Below are positions 20,230 to 32,729 of a stretch of 64,000 nucleotides of DNA, in pieces. Every line of letters starts with the position of its first letter. Position 1 is the first letter of the stretch. This DNA comes from Mercurialis annua (Eukaryota > Streptophyta > Magnoliopsida > Malpighiales > Euphorbiaceae): contig NC_065571.1 of the NCBI RefSeq assembly GCF_937616625.2, positions 17,424,501 through 17,488,500 of the forward strand, written 5' to 3'. The position numbers and the translations under genes were made by a program. Under the pieces are notes generated by a model. It was given only the letters and a program-made list of their open reading frames with translations. It had not been told where the DNA came from and did not search any database.

Positions 20230-23182
20230 ATGTCGGATTTGGAACGAGATAGAAATCGACAACCTCCGGTAAGTATTTTTTTTTATTAATTTCGGTTTTT
20301 TTTTTTAAAAAAACAATTTAAAAAATAGAAAACGGGATTTCACGTCCCCTCCGGAGGAGGGGACGCCGGAAACCGGCGTCCCCTCTTCCGGAGGGGACGT
20401 GAAATCCCACGTTCCCTCCGGAAGAGGGAACGTGGATTTCCCACGTTCCCTCTTCCGGAGGGAACGTGCGGCGTCCCCTCCGGAAGGGGGGACGCCGGAA
20501 ACGGCGTCCCCCCTTCCGGAGGGGACAGGGGACGCTGGCGTCCCCTCCGGAAGGGAGGACGCCGTTTTCGGCGTCCCCCCTTCCGGAGGGGACGAACGGC
20601 GTCCCCTCCGGAAGAGGGGACGCCGGAAACGGCGTCCCCCCTTCCGGAGGAGACGTGGGCGTCCGGCGTCCCCTCTTCCGGAGGGGACGCCGGACGCCCG
20701 TTCCGTAATTTAATATAATTTATTTTTTTTAAAAAAAAAAATAAATTTAAAATAAATAATTATTTGAAATAAATTAAATAATTTTACAAATTTATTTAAT
20801 TTAATATATATTATTTCTATAATTTAAATTATTATAATTGCAGGGCAGAAAGCGTATGGGGAAGACGTTTTTGGCCCCAGAATTAGGGGGATCGGGAGCC
20901 CGTCACGTTACGACGCGTAAAGTTTCTGCCTCGGCTCGACGGAAGAAACAAGCGCATACTTCTCCCGATGAGGTCCGCATTTCTGTTGAGGATCTTAGAG
21001 AGTCTGATGATTTTGTGAGCTCAGAGGACGAGCCAGAGGACGAGCCAGAGGACGAGCCAAGTGAAAAAATTTACATTTCTAAACGGAAAAAGGGTGCAGG
21101 TGGTCGGTTCGTTGGCGACTCGTCATCAGGTAAATATAATTAAATGATTATAATTAATTTAATAATATTGTTAAAAAATTAAATGTAATTTAATTATGTT
21201 TACTGTTACTTTCAGGGTCGAACAGACGACCTGAAGAGGTTGACGTGTGGACCGTTACTGGTCCAGTACCTGGTGGACCCGAGGATGACACTGTTATTCC
21301 TAGTTTTCTCGGGCATGTCGCTTCTCGGCTATGGGATGGGGCGGACAGAGGCGTGCTGAAGTGTCAGACTAGACATGGAGCTCTGAAGAAGCTGAGACAG
21401 TGGTATGAGACGGCCTCAGAGGAGGTTAAGGTGCTGATAGACGGGACTGAGATATCACATCTCCCGTTTATCATGTTTGATCATCTGGATATCCCGCTCC
21501 TTTCTGCATTTGTGGAGCGATGGCAGCCAGATACAAACTCTTTTCACATGCCATTCGGGGAGATGACCATCACATTACATGACGTGTGGCATATTCTTCG
21601 GATTCCAGTTGCTGGGGCTATGGTTTCAGGTGCGATATTCTGTTATATTTTTTACATTTAATGTTATTTAGAATAAGTTAATTGTTTTAGGTTATTTAAT
21701 AAAATATTTAGACAAATTAGTTGTTTAATGTGGATTGTGTTTTGGTTTGCCAATTGTAATTTCTTTGCAGGACTTCCCTGAAAAATGGGTGATGCTCATT
21801 TTTAGGGGAAGTGCTGCCCAATTTTTTCTAGAAATTTACTGTACCTATTGCGTGATATTAATTTAAATTGCGAAATTATGTTTTCAGGTCAGCCGAACAA
21901 GGCTCAGCTGATGGCTTACTGCGTACAGATTTTAGGTATTTCACCAGAGGATCTTGTGAGTAAGACGAGCAAGCATTTTGCCCAGGGAGGTGTGCTGATT
22001 GAGTCGATCATCAGCTTATGTAGGCGTGACCGTACTGCAGAGGTGGAGGCAATAGCCTGGATCTGGTTGACGTTAGGTTGCACTCTATTCACTGACAAGA
22101 GTGGCCATCGGATTAGACCTGCAACCATATGGGAGGTGCGGGAAGGAGTCACAGATACGAGTACAGTTTCCTGGGGATCAGCTACACTAGCTTATCTCTA
22201 TCGGCAGCTTGGAATCTCATCGAGAGGAGACTGCTCCGGTTTGACTGGCTGTCTGACACTGCTGCAGACATGGATTTATGAGTACTTTCCATGCTTCCGG
22301 CCCCAGCGAGAGCGGTTGTTGATCGAGTCTCATCTTCCTCGAGCTTCTAGCTGGAGTGCTATTGCGTCTGATTGCTCAGCCACCCGACTTCGGTCCTTGC
22401 GAGCTCGTTTGGACACGCTGACTGCTGAGGAGGTATGTAAATTTGTTAATCTATTAGTTAAATTTTATTTTATTACGATCGCTATATTTTAATTTTTGTT
22501 TTGTAATTTTTTAACAGATCACATGGCTCCCTTTTGGCGGCGAGCCTGCTGCCACCGTAGAGCACACTGCATATTATGGCTGGATAGCGTACCGGGACAT
22601 TGTCGAGCCGTACATGCCGTCTAGGGTGCTGCGACAGCTGGGTTATGTGCAGACTGTACCTGTGCCAATTTGTCGGCCAATAGGGGCTGTTAGGTCCTGG
22701 AAGTCACTCAAGTACTCTGTGGACATGAGTGTGACGATTGCGGTTGACATGTGGAACGCTTTTCCAGTCATGTACAAGCTGCCGTTAATGGGATTTGAGG
22801 AAGCCCACGTTATTGCTGGAGGATGCCATCCAGCTTACCTGGACTGGTTCGAGCGCCATTCGCACCCCCGTGTCCTTCCTGGCAGAGATGTTCCACGACG
22901 ACATCCTCCCCGCAGCAACAACGATTATGTAAGTTTTCATTTTATAATTTAGTGAATATTACATATATTTAACATATTGAATTTACTTGTCTATTTGTGG
23001 TATTACAGTGGATGACACTGGTGACCACGAGGTACGAGCATTTCATCCAAAAAGTCAGCACGATTACCGGCCAACATAGACAGCACTGCGACTTTGACGG
23101 CATTCCGGAGTTGGAGACTGAGACGGAGGAGGCCAGCACGGATTTGGAGAGAATCATGGCCGCTTGGCGCATTGCTGACTGA
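20230..23182 (+). CDS. plant mobile domain (PMD, MAIN-like) protein, unit 2
   Basis: Exons at 20230-20268, 20844-21129, 21216-21629, 21888-22432, 22518-22928 and 23009-23182, giving 622 aa. It is the duplicate of the gene at 13142-16095. The only coding difference I noticed is CTG to CCG at codon 13, next to the first splice donor (CCG|GTAAG). The domain motifs are unchanged, so the copy should be equally functional. Its intron 1 again holds the TCCGGA-core palindrome array. It converges on the transposase gene with 233 bp between the two stop codons. Confidence 0.85.
20334..20704. repeat. GC-rich palindrome array, TCCGGA core (PMD intron 1, unit 2)
   Basis: Copy of the array at 13246-13616, with the same order of hairpins and the same 36-base-arm hairpin at its start. 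I saw no length change within the GC-rich part, which is notable for so unstable a sequence type and argues for recent duplication. Confidence 0.88.
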
Positions 23183-23415
23183 GTGTTGTTAGTATATGCT
23201 GTATGTTTATATTATTAGTACTTTTTTCTGATTATGGACTTGTTTTCTTTAGATGTTAGTTTCTAGAGAATTTTTTTATATTATGTACGTGTATGTTTTT
23301 ATGCAATTTCATGAACATTTTTAAATATTACGTACTGTGGAGTTCAAAAATATTACACGTATAATAATAAAACACACAATCAGCATAATTACCGAATAAA
23401 CAATTTACAATCAAC

Positions 23416-26400
23416 TCAATCTGCCATACCTATCAAACTATCCCATTGCTCTCTCCTATTAGCATATAAAGTATGCCAAGACTGAACAGTATGGTCCCTG
23501 TGCTGGAACCACAGGGTGGGAATTGGTGGGACAGGAAAATTATCCTGCAGATTCAACCTAACAAAATGTGCGCGTCCACTAATATACAATATCACTATCT
23601 CCTTCGATGGTCGTGAGTGAACCTCAGAGGAATGCAAAGGCAGAACAGTAAACGAAGAGAACCGCGTCTGTTGTAGCGTCCCGCCTTGTATGTAAATAAC
23701 AGCTGCATTGAAGATAGTGGCAATAGGGAACAAGTCATCCAATACCTGCATCCATTTAATAAGTCAGAATATAAATATCATTTTTTTAAAAAAATATAAT
23801 AACTTTGTGATAAATTTATATAATTCAATTAAATACCTGCATCCAGTAGCTAGGGCCACACTCTCCGCCTTCCCAGCTAATACGTGTAATGGCCGCTTGC
23901 AACCCATCAATGAAAATACCCTCGTATCGATAAGGGTGGGCGGAGATTTCGTTTGCAATGTTCATTCTAGTCATTCCCCACATCTTCTCGTCACCATATA
24001 TGTGGTCTGCCACCACGCGAAATCCACAGTTGCCGTCTCCACGCACGTCCACAAGCTCGTCAACGAATGGTAAAAGGAATCCTGGAATAACCTCCGCATT
24101 TTGCAAACCAGCTGCGGGAAATAAAAAAAATATTATTATAAATAACAAGGATACTACTACAGTAGACGTACATAACGAATAATAGTGGATGATAATTACC
24201 TGACGCGGATGTACGATTTTTCTGAGCTTTGGAAGATTTAGGACGACCAGGTACACGGTCCTTGTACTCATGACGACTCGGATCCCGCTTCGTTGATTTG
24301 CTCCCCTTTGGTCGACCTTTGACATTTGTTTTAACTTCTGGTTCCATGTAGCCTAAGTCTTCGGGGTGAAGTCGCTCTCGAACAATACGAGAAATATCAC
24401 GCAACACTGAAGGATCCTTAGTCATGACCTCCTCGGCGACCTCGTGAAAATACTGATGTTCCTCAGTCTGAAAACCAGCAAAATCGGGTTGCGCAGATGT
24501 GTCCAACCCATCGCCGAGAATAACAAGTTTCGTCCAAAACGGGTGTATACTGTCAAGGCTGATCGGGTTACCTACAAATAACACATATTAGCTTTCAATA
24601 ACAATATTAATATTTTTAATATTAGTATTCAATGAAAGTGGTGCGTGATACCTGAATCGACCACCGCTCGCAGCTCACATGCACAGGGGATCTGATGTGT
24701 TGATCTAACCACACAACCACAGCGATCGTAGACATCGGTACTCAATTCTCGCATACGCCTTAGTTCTTTCGATATTAAATCCAGACAGTAATGCGACACT
24801 CTGCATGAGAGCTTGTCAAATGGAAAACCGCGTCGATGTACGCCAATAGTCCGTCTGGAGTCCTCAAGTGTTTTGCTGCAGTAATTTTAAAACATTTATG
24901 TTAATAACAATGACAACATAGTTTGTATAAGTACTAATATTACTCGAGAAGAATGTTACCGGATATCTATCAGCTGCGACTGTATAACTTTGTCGACCTT
25001 CGTCCAGACTGTGTCCAGAGCACCGGTGCTAGAGTTGAGCCACTGCTTAAGCTGAGCATGTGCGCTCTCGACTCTACATGTGGTGGTGTTTCCAAAATGT
25101 AGGACTAAGTCCGTCCAGCAAGATACGAACTTCTCTCTGTGTCCCAGCCAAGTCCCCTCAATGTACTGTATCAACCCTGGAAAACCTTTAAACCGATCTC
25201 TGAAGTGCTCCACAGCTATGTTATATTTATCAAAACTTGGCGCTCTGATAATTTTCTTCCATGTACTATTCTTGAAAATTTCAGCAAACTCTTGGTTTTT
25301 CCCACTAATTCTGTACACTCTATCTTCTACGTCCTTATTTATGTGCCACGTACATAGTAGATGAGAAGAACGTGGGAAAACCTCTGACACTGGTCTCATA
25401 AGCCCCAATTCTCGATCAGTAAGAATAGCGCTCGGATGAATATGTTCCCCAATCAAGCACCTGCATTATTGCCCGATGATTTAATAAGTAATTTGAATTT
25501 GAATATCATTAAAATATCAAATAACATAATTATAATTAAATACCTCAGTCTCTCCAATACCCATCTGTAGCTCCCTTCAGTCTCATCCTTCATAATTGCA
25601 TATGCAATTATGAAGTTCTTGTTGCAAGGAGTCATTCCAATAATCTCCAAAAAAGGCAGCTTGTACTTGTTCGTCTTGTACGTGGAGTCCATGCCGATGA
25701 TCCAGTAGTACGTACGAAGTAGTCTCACTGAATCAGGATGAGCCATGAAAATATGGGTCAACACACCTGTATCCTCCTCAGCAAGAGTCCAGTGTACATA
25801 ATCATTTTGCTGAGCCATGTGATAAAATTGCCCAACCACATCTCTACCTTCAAAGCTAGACTTTCTCAAAGTCTCTCTATAGTTGTACACTTGCTTTATT
25901 CTAGGGTTGTCAGATGGTACTTTTTCTTTTAAAGCTGCCATGATAGAACACGGCTTCGCTTGTGCCGCAGTCATATCTCGCACAATTTCTTTGGCCTCGC
26001 CACTCAGCCCACTCATCTGACGGTATCCTTCAGGATACACAGCTAGAGCATGGTTGTGTGTACTCGAAATACCAGGATCTGTAAGTATAAACCATGCAGT
26101 CTTTCCTAATTTGACAATAATTTTAAATTTGCACTTACACGCTTTTGTCTTCGTATTTTTCCGTACGAAGGAATCAGAATCTGTGAATGAACCTCTGTAA
26201 CGCTCACCCCGAGCACATCGTAGAAGCTTCTTTTTCCCCTCGTTCTTATGTGACGAAATGACTAATTCAAATCCAATCTTTATAGCAGTACTCTTAGCCC
26301 AAGTAATTGCTTCAACATCACTATCAAACCCATGATCTAGCTTAAACCAATCGCTGTAATCAATTCCATCACCGCCATAATCTTCTAAATCAACCTGCAA

Positions 26401-26923
26401 AACATAAATACTTACGTTTAACAAATCGAAATAATATGTAATAAAAAGTCGTAATAATATGGAATAAAAAATTACTGTAATTATTAAAAGTTAATTTCAA
26501 CGTTTTTTTTAGCATTAATTAATTTCCGGCCGCGACGTTTCGGTCGCGGCCGGAAAAGGGGACGCCGGCGTCCTCTCCAGAGGAGAGGACGCCGGCGTTG
26601 GGCGTCCCCTCCTCTAGAGGGGACGCCAAACGCCGGCGTCCCCTCTTCTAGAGAGGACGCTCGCGTCCTCTCTAGAAGAGGGGACGCCCAAAATTGGCGT
26701 CCCCTCTAGAGGAGAGGACGTGGAATTTCACGTCCTCTCCTCTGGAGGGAACGTGAAATCCAATCGTCCCCTCCTCTGGAGGGAACGTGAAATCCAATCG
26801 TCCCCCTTGAAAAAATTTAAAAAAATATTTAAAAAATTTAATTATTACCCCAGAAAAGCCGGAAAAACTTGTTTCCGAATGCCGATACTCGTTTCCCGAC
26901 GAATTATACTCGTTATCCGTCAT
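23416..26923 (-). CDS. FAR1/MULE transposase fused to SWIM finger and OTU protease, unit 2
   Basis: Minus-strand exons at 26849-26923, 25544-26394, 24960-25460, 24652-24875, 24200-24571, 23837-24111 and 23416-23745, giving 875 aa. The catalytic motifs of unit 1 are preserved: MDSTYKT, LTDRELG, RVESAH, the SWIM ligands, DGNC and RAHFV. The only structural change is in intron 1, shortened by the 66-bp array deletion, which does not touch the coding sequence. Confidence 0.87.
26523..26811. repeat. GC-rich palindrome array, TCTAGA core, shortened (unit 2)
   Basis: Copy of 19436-19790 lacking 66 bases. The lost segment lies between two direct copies of GTTGGGCGTCCCCTC (one near 19511 and one near 19575 in unit 1), leaving a single copy. 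This is the usual signature of replication slippage or hairpin excision. Confidence 0.88.
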
Positions 26924-27081
26924 TTTACTCGGCTTTTTACATATTTTTCCGAATGTGTTCGAATAAGTTGAGAGAATCTTGGTTTTTTTTTTTGCAAATT
27001 TTTCTAAAAGGGCAGAAAATGTCTTTTGCCTGTGCGGTGGTAAGCAAAAGGGGGCGGCGAATAGCAATACCCAAGAAAAAT

Positions 27082-27400
27082 GGAGTGAAATTAAAAAAAA
27101 AATAGACAACAGAGAAGGGAAGAGAAATGAAAGAAAGAGCTTTTTTTATTTTAATTTTTTTTATTGAAGTTTCATTTTTTTGATGCAGCATAGGTAATTA
27201 TGATTTTAATTTTTTTAAAACTTCAAATTAGTAACTGTAGGACACCTGACGATTTTGTAACGTCTGGTGGGTAAATTGTAGCCACATCAAGCGCGTTTAT
27301 GGACATGAGACGTCATGAGTCAAAAATTAGACTTGTATTGAAAATTAGGAGCAGTCATAATAGTAGAAGTTCAGATATGATAGGTGATTTATAAGCCCCT
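27082..27400 (-). repeat. right TIR-like end of the decayed host element
   Basis: On the minus strand it contains CTAATTTTTGACTCATGACG, CATGTCCATAAACGCG and GTGGCTACAATTTA. These pair with 5290-5480 in inverted orientation. Without the LINE and the MULE dimer the two ends would be only about 1.4 kb apart. The outer boundary and target duplication are not resolved. Confidence 0.45.
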
Positions 27401-27635
27401 CATACAAGTTTAATTTCTGAGAAATATCTAATTAAATAATGAATAGTAAATTTTGTAGGTTAATAAGTTTATATTTAATTGTAAACTGAGTATTATTTTG
27501 TTTTCTTTCTTTTTGTTTATCAATTATCATTTTTGTTTTACCGAGAGGTCACTTACTAGAAAGCGATGTTAATTATGTTTTACAATCACATCAAATTCCA
27601 TGTCATTTAAGAATGAATATATGTAATATTTATAG

Positions 27636-28389
27636 AACAAAGGATCATTTGACCACCTCAACTTGGCACAAAATATCAAAAAGTCCAAAACTAAAAAATT
27701 GGATCATTTATACCCTAAACTTGTCAAAACCGGCTCAACCTCCCCCCACCCTGCCACCATGCTGACATGACACCTTTATTAGAGAGTGAGTTTCATAAAT
27801 ATCATAATTTACTCTAATTAATTATGATTAAACTCTAATTAATTCTGTGACCTTTTTGATCTTTTTCAAAAAAAAACTCAATTTGTTTTTGATTTCCGAC
27901 GAGAAAGCAACATCTCTTCGTCTCTTCTTCAAGAACATATCGAGATTTGTTCATGTCAAGAACAGATGTAAGGTATGTTCTTGAACGAGGAGCAGAGTGC
28001 TCCTCGTTTCCACGAGGAGCATATCTACTCCTCACAAAAAATGAATAATTTTTTTTTGTTAAAAATACAAAATATGGGAGGTGGTGGGGGGGGGGGGAAT
28101 TTGATATAAAAAAATTTAAAATTAAAAGGATTAAATTGTATTTTTTTAATTATTACATATTAATTTAAAGTGTTAAAATAATTAGGATATATTTCAACTT
28201 TTGCCATCAAAAAGCTACGTTGGAAAAAAAAAACCACCATTAAAAATCGGAGAGCGTAACTCATTTTATTGGGTGAGAGTGGCGAGGGAGGTTTTTGAGC
28301 TTATTTTGTATAAGTAATTATTTTTTTCTATTTTTAACTTTTTAAATACTTTATGCCAAGTTAAGGGGATAAAATGATCCTTTGTCCAT
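27636..28389. mobile_element. non-autonomous MULE-like element (754 bp)
   Basis: A 9-bp duplication TATTTATAG (27627-27635 and 28390-28398) flanks inverted ends: left AACAAAGGATCATTTGACC, right, read on the minus strand, ATGGACAAAGGATCATTTT. Both continue to an AACTTGGCA word. The interior has GC-richer palindromic words (GTTCTTGAA, GAGGAGCA with TGCTCCTC, 27900-28030) and a G run near 28080. No coding sequence. Confidence 0.75.
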
Positions 28390-28432
28390 TATTTATAGTA
28401 TATTTTTAAAATTAAATTTATAATTTGATGAC

Positions 28433-28433
28433 C

Positions 28434-28481
<48 letters not shown>
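28433..28481. repeat. (AT)n microsatellite
   Basis: An uninterrupted AT dinucleotide run of about 24 units. The rest of 28399-28855 is AT-rich with no gene visible. Confidence 0.95.
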
Positions 28482-28483
<2 letters not shown>

Positions 28484-28895
28484 AAATTAAATATTTATTG
28501 ACAAATAAGCCTCCGATATCATGAAATGATATTATAATTTGAATAACAAAGAATAAACAATAACAAATACACTTTCTATTTTATAATTAAATGAAAATTT
28601 GATATATCCCATAGAATTTGATACTCATTAAACACTCCTAATAGAGTCGTTGGCCTTTGTTGATAAATTTTAAAGGTGTGAAAGTTGATAACTTTTGAAA
28701 TACAATTCATGAAACCAATAGGATTTCATATGTTGTATACAAAATTACGATACTAATGAATCATCACATTACCTGCTCCCTTTCCACTAATCTAATTTTC
28801 ATGGATTTTTTTTCTCATTCATAGCTTTTAGAGTGACATCAAATTTAAAAATAAAGGGAAATAGTTTGTTTATGCCTTTAATATTTAATTCAAGT

Positions 28896-29113
28896 CCCGG
28901 ATTGGTCTCTATGTTTGATTTGGCTTAAATACACCTCTAACGTTGTAAAATCGTCCAATTTATGCCTCTATTTTTGAGTGGGCTAAATACTGCAAATTTT
29001 TCGTCCCGGATTGGTCCCTACGTTTGATTTGGCTTAAATACACCTCTAACGTTGCAAAATCGTCCAATTTATGCCTCTATTTTTGACTGGGTTAAATACT
29101 GCAAATTTTTCGT
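28896..29113. repeat. 109-bp tandem duplication inside the left TIR
   Basis: The segment starting CCCGGATTGGTCTCTATG and ending TTTTTCGT is repeated once with few differences (28896-29004 and 29005-29113). The right TIR shows only one corresponding copy. Confidence 0.85.
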
Positions 29114-29339
29114 CATTTCTTTCCTACTGGACTGGTGGCATAGATGATACACCTAAGCAAATGTTTTTGTCATTCTCCTAATGTTTATCCCAAAGTCTAA
29201 AATTGCCCCTGATGTTTAAATGCTAATTTAAATTATTAATCCAACCAAACTTAATCACCGCCACTACCTCCACCGCCAGCCACCTTTACCTCCACCCCAG
29301 ACAACCTCTACCATTACACCCCGACCACCTTGTGAATAG

Positions 29340-29490
29340 ATCCAATGAGGATCTGAAAAACAGATCCTATGAAGATCTGTTTGCAGAGAACATATCCTCG
29401 TTGGAACCGCTCTCTGCGAGAGAAAGACCTCTAAGAGGATCCATTTGTCTCGCCTGAGTTCGTCTCAGGCGAGACGAAACAGATCCACGT
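29340..29490. repeat. palindromic GC block with GTCTCGCCTGAG hairpin
   Basis: It includes a perfect 12-bp stem hairpin GTCTCGCCTGAG / CTCAGGCGAGAC with a TTCGT loop (29447-29475), flanked by inverted words around AGATCTG and GGATC. A minus-strand frame overlaps it (29367-29552) but has no family features. Confidence 0.7.
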
Positions 29491-30984
29491 TCTTCGTCTT
29501 CATCAGTAGCCCACTGTTCTTTGTGACGAGATGGAAGCAGTTGTAGATCCATAACGGGATGAAGCCGAGAAAGAAGACGATGGCGTTGGGCTTGAAGGGC
29601 GATGATGGCAAGGATGGGGATGGAAGCCGCAACAATCGGGGGTGGAGGCGTCCGGGAGGTAGCCGAGGGTGGGGGTTAGCGGTAGCTGGGTTAGCTTAAT
29701 TTTATGAGAACAGAAAAAAAATTAAATAAGAAAAAAATTAATTCGATGTGTCGGCGGTTGGCAGCGTTTTTCGGCAGCTGGTCGAGGTGGTTAGGGAGTT
29801 GGGTGGGGTTTTTTTGGGCTTGATTAAGTTTGGTTGGGTTAATAATTGAGGAAATGTCACCATATACCTCAAAATCTGAAAAGTTTATGTTAGTGACCCA
29901 ACATAATTTTTTTAGCAAAAATCCCTCTTTTTTAGTTTTCCATTTTCAGCTCTACTCCTTTCATTTACAAATTACTAAATTATCCTTGTCTTATACTTAC
30001 CACTGTGTACTTTATGCACCTGATTCCCTCCCCTCACTTTCCCTTCTCTTATACGTTAGCAGTGATAGAATTTAGAGGTTATAGATGGGTTTTGGTGGCC
30101 GGAGGTGCTGGTTTTACGTGTGATAGTTGTTGCTCCGACTATGGTAATTTCTGGTCTGCCTGAAGTGAGCGGCAGTGGTTGGTCGGCAAAATCAAGTCGA
30201 GGAATCAATCAATTCCATCACTAGAGAAATCCAACTGATATGATCCATCGCCGGAAAATAAACATGAGCGGGACAGCGGCGGTCGGAAAAATCAAGTCAA
30301 TGAATAGCTTCACGGAATCAATCAATTTCATCACTACCAACTGATATGATCCATGGCCGGAAAAATAAAATATGAACGAGACACCGGCAATGTAATCCTT
30401 AATAAGATCGTTCATCGATTTCAAAAATTTGCTCTGAACGTTGAATTTCTGTGACATTTGTGGTGGATGTTGTTTATACTTTTATTGACAACAATGATTA
30501 TGATGATGATGAAGAAGATACAGAAGTTGTCAAAATTGAAAAAAATGAAGGGGTGGGTGGGGAAGGAAGAGGAGATTGATTTTCCAGATGAGTGGAGAAT
30601 TACCAAGGAAGATAATGAGAAAATGGTGAAATTATAGCAAATTTATTTACAAGGAATAAACTTGCAGATGTATGTTATTGAAGAGACTGAAATTTACCTA
30701 TAATAAGAAGAGGCCGGTATGGAATATACAGGGATCGATGAAAACTGCACAAAATTGTCTATATTGGAACAACATGTCACTTGTCAGCACATGGAATAGA
30801 TAATGATCACCAACTTTTAATTAAAAGTTATGAAAAATTAAAAATGATGAAGATAACAAGAGATTGATGATTTCATTTTTATCTGATGAAATGCATTTGG
30901 ATACTCATATATATGTTGGGCTTCTGTTTTTAGTTTTAGTAGTAGTGCTTATAGTTCAGATTTGTGAAAAATGTTGGTCGTCGG

Positions 30985-32010
30985 TGAATAGTCTATAAAA
31001 CCAAAAATTGACCTGATATAAACCTGATGTGAACCTATATTAACTAAACTATTTTAATTCATTTTTTTTATATAAAATTCGTCTTACTACTCTTTACAAT
31101 CGTAACTGACATTTTATATAGATAAAATTTTGAGATTTAATGTAATATACAAATTAAATATCTCTTTTAAGTGAAAAAAGTATTTGATTGTCTGTAACCA
31201 AAAATAAACTTCATATGAACCTCATATGAACCTATATCAACTGAACCATCTTAATTCATTTTTTTATAAAATTTGTTTTACTACTCTTTATGATCTTATT
31301 TGATATATTATATAGAGAGATCTTGAGATATAGTCTATTATAAAAATTGAATAACTACTTTTAAGTGAAATGTAATTAACATTCTATAAAACTGAAAATC
31401 AATCCGATGTGAACTTATGTCAACTAATTAGTTTAATTCAATTTTTGATAAAATTTGTCTTACTTCTCTTTATAATTTTAAATGACATTATATATAAAGA
31501 AAAATTTAAAGTTTAGTGTAATATACAAATTAAATATCTCTTTCAAGTGTACTGTATTTGATAGTCTATAAAACCGAAAATCAATCTGAGGTGAACCTGA
31601 TATGAACCTATATCAACTAAACTATCTTAATTCATTTTTTTTATAAAATTTGTCTTAGTACTCTTTACAATCTTAACTGATATTTTATATAGATAAAATT
31701 TTAAAATTTAATGTAATATACAAATTGAATATATCTTTTAAGTAAAATGTATTTGATAGTTTATAAAACCAAAAATCAACCTTATGTGAACATGATATGA
31801 ACTAATATCAACTGAACTATTTTAATTTATTTTTTTTATTAAATTTGTTTTACTGCTTTTTACAATCTTATCTGATATTTTATATAAAGAGAATTTTGAG
31901 ATATATTCTATTATAAAAATTGAACATATGTTTTTAAGTGAAATGTAATTGATAGTCTATAAAACTAAAAAGCAACCTGATGTGAACTATATGTAAACCT
32001 GAAATAATAC
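30985..32010. repeat. tandem repeat of about 190 bp, five copies plus a partial
   Basis: Successive units begin with variants of GATAGTCTATAAAACCAAAAATC near 30988, 31188, 31377, 31558, 31753 and 31948, so the period is 181-200 bases. Each unit continues through GATGTGAACCT, TTTTAATTCATTTTTTT, TTACTACTCTTTA and TTTTATATAGA. Divergence between units suggests an old array. No coding potential. Confidence 0.85.
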
Positions 32011-32729
32011 CACATACTGAATTTTTTGGTACAGTTCTTATGAACATATTTAGTTTGATTCTGACTTCTGATTTCATAATTTGTCTTTGGAAGAGTTTTT
32101 CCACATTTCAAGTCTACATACATCTACGGAACAATGAGCAAAAATGAATTGGTAGTGACGTGAAATGTAAATGAAATTAATCTGACCTAATGAAATGTAT
32201 GTGTAGAGATATAACAAGTGAGTTCATGCAAATGTAGCCATTACTACAAGACCAATAATGGAAACTATATAAACCAGCAACACAAATAATCAAATATGCA
32301 GAAGCATTTTGATCATCATTCTATTGCATAACAATAATCAATTGATTGAATGAATAATGTGATTTGTTTGCATATAATTGGATCAATAATTAATTTAGTA
32401 GAGCTTCAAATGGGATATATGTACCAGAAAACTCTTTACAGACACAAACTTCAAAAAAATTACAAACCTGAGATTGAATTTTGTATGTTTTAACACTTTT
32501 TCATTCAGGACTTTTATCAAACATATAATGAGCATAAATAAAAACACAAAATATAAAACAATTTGAAAGACTTAAGAACATATCAATTAAAACAAAAACA
32601 ATTAAAATAGAGCAATATGCATTCTCTGAAAAAATGAACCCACCGTCAACATAGCCGGTGTAGCAGCTGCAGCCATTTCTATAGAATATAATACTGAAAA
32701 ATGTGGGCAAATTTCTTTGAAGGAGATCT

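Larger units (their letters stand above)
12989..27072. mobile_element. tandem dimer of a 7.1-kb MULE, bounded by one target duplication
   Basis: Two nearly identical units in direct orientation (12989-20052 and 20077-27072) are separated by 24 bases. The outermost flanks share AAGAAAAA (12981-12988 and 27073-27080). The inner flanks (TATTTTTAT after unit 1, TTCAATAA before unit 2) match neither each other nor the outer flanks. This is the structure expected if the dimer moved as one unit, or if one inserted copy was duplicated in place. The shared 8-mer is AT-rich, so its evidential weight is moderate. Confidence 0.75.
20077..27072. mobile_element. MULE unit 2 (PMD gene plus transposase-OTU gene)
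   Basis: Same layout and near-identical sequence to unit 1, at an offset of 7087-7088 bases. Differences noticed: a Leu to Pro change at PMD residue 13, small poly-A/T length changes, and a 66-bp deletion in the right palindrome array, after which the offset is 7021. Such high identity means either recent duplication or ongoing homogenisation. Confidence 0.85.
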
